From Caldisericaceae bacterium (GTDB taxonomy: Bacteria > Calditrichota > Calditrichia > Calditrichales > Calditrichaceae): DNA of 26,649 nt. Each line of letters opens with the position of its first letter. Position 1 is the first letter of the stretch. Under the pieces are notes generated by a model. That model did no database searches. It saw only the letters and a program-made list of their open reading frames with translations, and was not told the DNA's origin. Below are positions 22,801 to 26,649 of this stretch, piece after piece. The translations under genes and the position numbers were made by a program. Location: contig JAGHBR010000046.1 in NCBI GenBank assembly GCA_021160885.1, forward strand, positions 1 to 26,649. The letters run 5' to 3'.

Positions 22801-23411
22801 GCCAGGGCTTCCCCGGCCGTGGCCGACAATGTGTAAATATTTTCTTTAATATTGGATTCTGTATTGTAATAAATGGGAACAAAAAATAGAAAAGCAATAA
22901 TTGTAAAGATGATGCTGGCCACAATGGAGTACTTGGTTTTCATATTTAAAGCGTGCCACTTTTCCAACAGAGCCGGTTCATGAGTTTGTTCACGGAATTT
23001 GGTTAAACGTAGCTCATTCCCCCGTTCGGTAACGGCATATTGCATGTCGTCCATCAATTTGCGCATCATTAAAATGCCAAGGCCGCCTTTTTTGCCAATT
23101 TTAATGTATTTGTCCAGGTCGGGCGTATTAGCCTGACGCGGATCATAGCTGGCGCCCTGATCGATGATGATAAAGGTTAAACTCAAACGCCTGATGATGG
23201 CTTTTAAAGTGATTTCACCATTTTTATAGTCACGGTAACCATGCCGAATGATATTGGTGCAGGCTTCATCAACCACCAATTTAAACGAATTTATGATCTT
23301 ATCATCAAATTTGTATTTTTTACCGATCCGTTCGATAAAATCGCGCACCTGAGTTAAATAACTCATTTGCGCGGGAATAGTAATCTCTTCTTTTTTTACG
23401 TTTTTAAACAT
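19836..23411 (-). CDS. Giant partner-switching protein: HATPase, membrane sensor, HAMP, PP2C/SpoIIE phosphatase, double HTH, acidic linker, helical tail
   Basis: 1191 residues. (1) RsbW-like HATPase 10-140 with V-D-E-A-C-T-N53, I-D84-Q-G-A and G-G-L-G112. (2) TM1 about 161-181, extracytoplasmic sensor 182-325, TM2 about 326-348, HAMP about 349-400, short coiled coil. (3) PP2C/SpoIIE phosphatase about 415-655 with G-G-D449-L-F-D, V-A-D467-V-S-G-K-G, Y-T-D593-G-V-T-E-A and N-D645-D-I-T, so the metal-binding acids are intact. (4) Double HTH about 660-785: V-K-H-A-L-Q-K-L-K-V-S-P-A-H-Y-Y-R-Y-K, then I-V-R-K-H-P-E-F-G-P-R-L-I-A-Y-E-L, as in the N-terminus of IS481/IS3 transposases; no DDE domain follows. 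(5) Glu/Pro/Thr-rich linker 845-1005. (6) Helical C-terminal domain 1010-1191 of unknown family. Having kinase and phosphatase in one chain suggests it sets STAS phosphorylation according to an envelope signal. It is flanked by the PorV-TPR gene (13 bases) and STAS-HTH (27 bases). Confidence 0.9.
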   Translation of the reverse strand: MFKNVKKEEITIPAQMSYLTQVRDFIERIGKKYKFDDKIINSFKLVVDEACTNIIRHGYRDYKNGEITLKAIIRRLSLTFIIIDQGASYDPRQANTPDLDKYIKIGKKGGLGILMMRKLMDDMQYAVTERGNELRLTKFREQTHEPALLEKWHALNMKTKYSIVASIIFTIIAFLFFVPIYYNTESNIKENIYTLSATAGEALAANIVDDLLAENSAILFEKAYKVRQSHLSFIQEVFVTDTAKTILAWSRPEVIYPFKKIKFNKLLSQQPDTIQKAVRLPYVVNDTLTVSDLAIPVMMGNGQQLGEVHVWVNENTLNDLVQQRKIRLIIYLIIILIFGYIPIFLLIHKILEPFHSLADWVRQVVHGKVDQDEIDIDASDEIGEIAQAFNEMTNKFREAQITLVEQQKLQKELQVAQEIQQMLLPSDFPKVEGYDIASYYEAAKEVGGDLFDFVEVDDDTIGICVADVSGKGVPGSMIMTMIRTALRLEARGNKNPADVLARVNEFVVDDMKRGMFVTMFYVVLDSRNREIHFASAGHNPMILYRNSTKQTYYLNPPGFPVGIQLPDPGLFKRTIKSESIRLREDDILVLYTDGVTEAMNRKRELFREERFLNTIRRNAHLSVAEFIKTINKELKEFTGGAPQNDDITVVAIREKMMPSEVIIKTQQELKKLIDSGMKVKHALQKLKVSPAHYYRYKNIVESKGIGALKEFLSVMDDPIEKKHLSIEVKTKIYDIVRKHPEFGPRLIAYELRKDEYGNIKVDPDRIYDELVRMRLNTEELRKQWIKKGGTRPLKQPGTPLLTLDGQVILDFESSAQVIAKRRGTTLATPPEMTSTEDKPLKKTIQMVSSEEPKEEVSEPEADTKPVESETKPESAPEKELAAEEAKPEQEEPVKEDVKEQVEETTVETVPAQAEEAQQPEESPEAEKTEVQPGQEVEEQAASPETSTEKLAEDVEEPVVDKETTTFDVETLVESEKSVEIDLLPELEKMEDPSDILLTPGQEEPVSAGKELIGNAYSAAELRKIMMDKYKSEKAEEFFSLVKDDYEQIIQILTEATSNGHLSKAINKVNILLKIIKTHPMLSNSDMQAVKQLFVEMHNLFSLYKLHFEELEREEIKKGIKDILNYLKNNNIFKTYDKLIESINTVGIMNFQLSRSFKKKQISADNPLSRLKEQLKNKKIISDDAILGPKSE

Positions 23412-23424
23412 CGATCTAACCGGT

Positions 23425-25341
23425 TTACTTACTCTTCTTTAAACGCTCTCGGGCATTTTCGATTGCCGTCAACACTTTTTTATTGTACGGATAATCTTTC
23501 AAAATTTCCTGCCAAACATCGATGGCTTCCTGATATTTTCCTTTAACAAACAAATCCACTCCCTGTAGAAATTTTTTCTCAGCGGCCGGATCCAGTTCTT
23601 CCTGCTTACTTTGAGCTTCAATCTTCGCTTTTTCGTAATACTGCTTAACCAACTCATTTTCCGGATTCAACTGCAAAGCTTCTTCAAAAACTTTTAAAGC
23701 CAGGTCGTATTCTCCCAATTCAAAGAAACTAAGTCCACGTTGAATTGTTTCCTGTACCTTAATCCGCTGGCTAAGGGTTTCGATCTCCTGCTGCAAAGCC
23801 TGATTATCGCCACCTAATAAGCGTGCTTCGCCTACCAGGCGCAAGGCTTCCGAGTAATTGCCTTTTCTAAATTCCTGGCGAATTTTAGTTACCAACCGAT
23901 TCAGCTCCTCATTAAGTCGCCGCTTTGTGGTCTTAATCGCTTCCAGAATCGTAGGATCGTCTGGCGCCCTTTCCAGCGCCAGATTAAATTCTATCAATGC
24001 CTGAGTAAATTGATTGTTATTCAGGTACGTTCTTCCTTTTTCAAAATGCTCCTGTATGAATTGTCGGTCACTTTCTGCTCTTTCTTTATCTAAAGCTGTT
24101 TGGACTGCTTTTTGGCGTTCATCATCCAACCGTTTCTGAAGCAGTGCATCGGCCGAATCGAGCATGACCTTGGCTTTTTGATTAAAAGCGTCGTAACTGA
24201 GAACCTGCTGATATTCAACAATCGCATCTAAGTACTGGCCCTCATTAAAAAATTTATCGGCCTGTTCCAGATGCTGTTTAATCATTTTTTGCCGATCTGC
24301 TTCCCGAATGGCCGCAATCAATTTTGCTTCTTCTTCTTTTTTACGTGCTTCGGCCAGTTTCATTAAGTCATCACGCGTTGGGCCAAAACTCAATGAAATC
24401 GAGAAACGGTGCACGCTGGAAAATACATTGCTGTAAGGGCTGGAAGAGAAAGCGTAATCGATCTGAAAAATGCTGTATTGCAATCCGGCGCCAAAAGTTG
24501 GCGAGCTGCCGTCCATTCCCAAACGCACCATGGCTAAATTACGAAATTTGTATTCTGTACCAAAATGAATTCTCAAATCGCGTTTTTGCGAATAATCAAG
24601 ATCAAACATCAGATTGAACTGATTACCTACGCCTTTCAATAAAATGCGTCGCATAAAGCCCAGACGGACAGAGAGCGGAAATTCATCAACATTTTCGCCT
24701 TCCTTTACCTGGGGCGGGAAAAGATTACGAACATTCAACCCGACAGACCAGTCGCGCAAAAGAACATTGGTAAAAATCTGCGGGCGGTACATCAAGCCCA
24801 GATCCATTCCCACGCCCATATCAACCAGGTTGCCGGAATCGACCAGACCGTTCCAGGCCCGACGTACCAAACGGATGGTCATGCCGGCGCTGAGATCGTA
24901 CGGCAATTTTTTGGCATATGAAAAGAAGCCGTGATATTCTTCCCAGGAAAAAGTACCTAATTGCGTATTAAATTCATCGGTCTGGTGAATTCCTCCAATG
25001 CCGATCCTTCCAACGCCAAGGCCAAAAGTGCCCAAATTCAAGGTAGGAAAAGCATAGCCTAAAAAATCGTAATTGGTGCCTTCAAACAAAGAGGTGTGGA
25101 AAAAAGTGGCGCTTTGCTGGTAAACAAATTCCAGACCGGCCGGATTCCAGAAAACAGCAGTCGGATCATCTGCAAGCGCGGTAAAAGCCCGCCCCACACT
25201 AAAGGCGCGCGCACCAAAACCCATGCTTAAATTGCTTTCCGTGCCGCCCTGCCCCTGCTGGGCAAAAAGGTCTCCGGCAAAAAGGACAATGATCACTAAA
25301 CCTAAAACTACTTTGCCTTTATTTAAGATTCTTTTCATCAT
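23425..25341 (-). CDS. PorV/PorQ-like outer-membrane barrel fused to TPR repeats
   Basis: 638 residues with a signal peptide (1-28, cleavage after L-F-A). Residues about 35-330 match the PorV/PorQ (UPF0164) barrel family: N-L-S-M-G-F-G-A-R-A-F-S-V-G-R-A-F-T-A-L-A-D-D and A-V-F-W-N-P-A-G-L at the start, then many alternating beta strands. Residues 335-415 form a charged helix, followed by about five TPR-type units (roughly 355, 430, 490, 540, 590), including E-Y-D-L-A-L-K-V-F-E-E-A-L-Q-L-N-P. PorV in type IX secretion shuttles cargo; this larger family also includes uncharacterised porin-like barrels. The TPR half would lie in the periplasm and could dock partners, perhaps the sensor loop encoded next door. 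MM at the start leaves the first codon uncertain by one. Intergenic distances are 15 and 13 bases, so it is operonic. Confidence 0.82.
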   Translation of the reverse strand: MMKRILNKGKVVLGLVIIVLFAGDLFAQQGQGGTESNLSMGFGARAFSVGRAFTALADDPTAVFWNPAGLEFVYQQSATFFHTSLFEGTNYDFLGYAFPTLNLGTFGLGVGRIGIGGIHQTDEFNTQLGTFSWEEYHGFFSYAKKLPYDLSAGMTIRLVRRAWNGLVDSGNLVDMGVGMDLGLMYRPQIFTNVLLRDWSVGLNVRNLFPPQVKEGENVDEFPLSVRLGFMRRILLKGVGNQFNLMFDLDYSQKRDLRIHFGTEYKFRNLAMVRLGMDGSSPTFGAGLQYSIFQIDYAFSSSPYSNVFSSVHRFSISLSFGPTRDDLMKLAEARKKEEEAKLIAAIREADRQKMIKQHLEQADKFFNEGQYLDAIVEYQQVLSYDAFNQKAKVMLDSADALLQKRLDDERQKAVQTALDKERAESDRQFIQEHFEKGRTYLNNNQFTQALIEFNLALERAPDDPTILEAIKTTKRRLNEELNRLVTKIRQEFRKGNYSEALRLVGEARLLGGDNQALQQEIETLSQRIKVQETIQRGLSFFELGEYDLALKVFEEALQLNPENELVKQYYEKAKIEAQSKQEELDPAAEKKFLQGVDLFVKGKYQEAIDVWQEILKDYPYNKKVLTAIENARERLKKSK

Positions 25342-25356
25342 GTCACACCATTTTCT

Positions 25357-26649
25357 TTATTTAATGTAGGCAATTTTTGTAATGTACCGTTTGCTGGCGC
25401 CTCCGCCCAACGGTTTAATATCAATGGTACACAGGTAAACGCCATTCAGAACGCGTTGTCCTTTATCATTTCTGCCATCCCATTGAACCAGCCGGTCGTA
25501 AAATCCCCTCTGTAATCCGGTCAGGCTTTTACTCCAGACCAGTTCTCCGGTTAAAGTAAAAATTTTGATTTCAACATTTGAATTCTGCTCTAACAAAAAG
25601 GCAATATTCGTGTAAGGATGTTGCCGCCCAAAAGGATTCGGAAAGTTGCCAAAAGCCTCTTTGGGATCGGTCGAAACCAGAGTGAATGGTTTTGAGATTA
25701 GCTCTGTGCTTTCCGTTAAACTATTGCCCTGGGTATCGGCTGTTTTCAATGGTTTTTCGGGATCGAAATCGTAGGCCTGAACTCCCTGTAGCTGGGTTCG
25801 GAACATACGGTTTACCACATTGTTCTGGAAATCGGCCACCACCATAAATTTGGCTTCCGATTTCGGCGCAATGTCTGCCACCGGATCGAAATGAATCTGC
25901 AACGGATTGGCGCTGGAATCGGTTAAAACAAAATCCGCATAGGTAACCGTTGGTTTGGCAACTCCCTGATAATCTGTGTAGTCAATCACTCTAATGGATT
26001 TTATCATTTGTATTAACGCCCGGTTCGAAAGCAGATTACTGGCATCGGGCACATCATTGGTTCCGTAAAAGGCAAACGTTAAACCACTGACATGCAATAG
26101 GTCGTCGAACTCCTTATTCGAAACCACGACGGACATCAGCGGTACATTACTCTGGGCTTTTGTGAGGCTGGTGTCTGCAATATCCAGCGGTTCTGTCGAA
26201 ATTGTAATGGTCTTTTGGCGCACGCGAATTGGAATGGCAATTTTGCTTAAATCCTTGTCTAAATCAACTGGTTGGTTAAGGTTGGCATCCAGTGGAGGCT
26301 GATCAAAATTAAAATTCAAGCTAGCTGTTAAAATCTCGTAAGGCGCTTTGATGGTCCAGCTTAAAACCTGGCCCGTGTCTGAGAAGGTTTGTGTAACCTG
26401 AGTGCCTGCTACCAGAGTAAAGCCCTGTTTTAAAATCGTCGTATCCAGAGCAATACTGCCCGTGCCCTTTAAGTCTGCATATTTCAAAGAACTATTAACC
26501 GGTGAATAGATCGGTTTCAATGATATGGTTAGCTGCTGTCCCTGTGAAAGGAGCCCCGTATTGGCCACCGTCAGCGGATCAATTTGCGGTTCGCTCAAAG
26601 CTAATTTTGCCCGTAACTGAATGGTCAGCTGCGTCTGCTTCTGGTCAAC
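25357..26649 (-). CDS. Surface or secreted protein with C-terminal FlgD-Ig (type IX-like sorting) domain, 5' end outside window
   Basis: The frame is open to the window edge, so the N-terminus is missing; a TTG at 26598 is not the start. About 430 residues are visible. Most of the chain is beta-rich, Thr/Ser-rich and repetitive in character, probably Ig-like modules (L-T-I-S-L-K-P-I-Y, I-T-I-S-T-E-P-L). The last 95 residues fit a FlgD-Ig/T9SS type A-like sorting domain: F-G-N-F-P-N-P-F at its start, then V-E-I-K-I-F-T-L-T-G-E-L-V-W, V-Q-W-D-G-R-N-D-K-G-Q-R-V-L-N-G-V-Y and a final K-I-A-Y-I-K. In FCB-group bacteria this directs export by type IX secretion; no other T9SS component besides the PorV-like neighbour is visible. 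It is the first visible gene of the five-gene operon. Confidence 0.82.
   Translation of the reverse strand, partial: VDQKQTQLTIQLRAKLALSEPQIDPLTVANTGLLSQGQQLTISLKPIYSPVNSSLKYADLKGTGSIALDTTILKQGFTLVAGTQVTQTFSDTGQVLSWTIKAPYEILTASLNFNFDQPPLDANLNQPVDLDKDLSKIAIPIRVRQKTITISTEPLDIADTSLTKAQSNVPLMSVVVSNKEFDDLLHVSGLTFAFYGTNDVPDASNLLSNRALIQMIKSIRVIDYTDYQGVAKPTVTYADFVLTDSSANPLQIHFDPVADIAPKSEAKFMVVADFQNNVVNRMFRTQLQGVQAYDFDPEKPLKTADTQGNSLTESTELISKPFTLVSTDPKEAFGNFPNPFGRQHPYTNIAFLLEQNSNVEIKIFTLTGELVWSKSLTGLQRGFYDRLVQWDGRNDKGQRVLNGVYLCTIDIKPLGGGASKRYITKIAYIK

Noticed and set aside
26596..26598. TTG 26598 as the start of the FlgD-Ig protein
   Set aside because: The frame stays open with similar composition to the window edge, so the gene is simply cut.

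Overview
This is a 26.6-kb chromosomal window from a diderm bacterium with moderate GC. The genes point to the FCB side of the tree, most likely Calditrichota (Caldithrix-like). The signs are a FlgD-Ig sorting-type C-terminus, a PorV/PorQ-like barrel with TPRs, DUF4175 and DUF4159 proteins, a giant SpoIIE-type phosphatase, and abundant GC-rich hairpin repeats between genes. The taxon is an inference from gene content. No rRNA, tRNA, CRISPR array or intact mobile element is visible.

Layout. (1) 1-2770, plus strand: a flippase-like membrane protein cut by the window edge, a secreted degenerate nuclease-like protein whose signal peptide is separated from its body by a frame change at a T10 run, and a radical SAM/SPASM protein. 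(2) 2859-4532, minus strand: DUF1893 and a GT9 heptosyltransferase, preceded by a 36-residue Cys-containing ORF with its own sigma70-type promoter and Shine-Dalgarno (SD) site. (3) 4721-5564: a repeat island with two 239-bp tandem units, a third partial unit and a composite repeat. (4) 5639-10910, plus strand: a ZraSR-like histidine kinase and sigma54 activator, then a Spy/CpxP (ZraP-like) periplasmic protein, then an FGE-fold lipoprotein. Both the kinase operon and the spy-like gene carry sigma54 -24/-12 sequences. The composite repeat recurs inverted at 11014-11425, so this block is bracketed by inverted repeats. (5) 11638-18531, minus strand: a DUF4159 protein, a 1132-residue Gln-rich DUF4175 protein and a patatin/POTRA/barrel (type Vd-like) protein. 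(6) 18601-26649, minus strand: a tight five-gene operon (FlgD-Ig protein, PorV-TPR protein, a 1191-residue HATPase-TM-sensor-TM-HAMP-PP2C-HTH protein, STAS-HTH protein, DUF456 protein) ending in a clear terminator.

The most unusual system is region 6. A partner-switching kinase and phosphatase are fused in one membrane protein, and no sigma factor is visible. That protein carries a double helix-turn-helix like those of IS481/IS3 transposases. The neighbouring STAS protein carries the second half of the same DNA-binding module. These genes share a transcript-like arrangement with two envelope/secretion-type proteins, which suggests a signalling route from the envelope to DNA. Region 4 reads as an envelope-stress circuit in which the sensor pair may control both itself and a periplasmic chaperone through sigma54.
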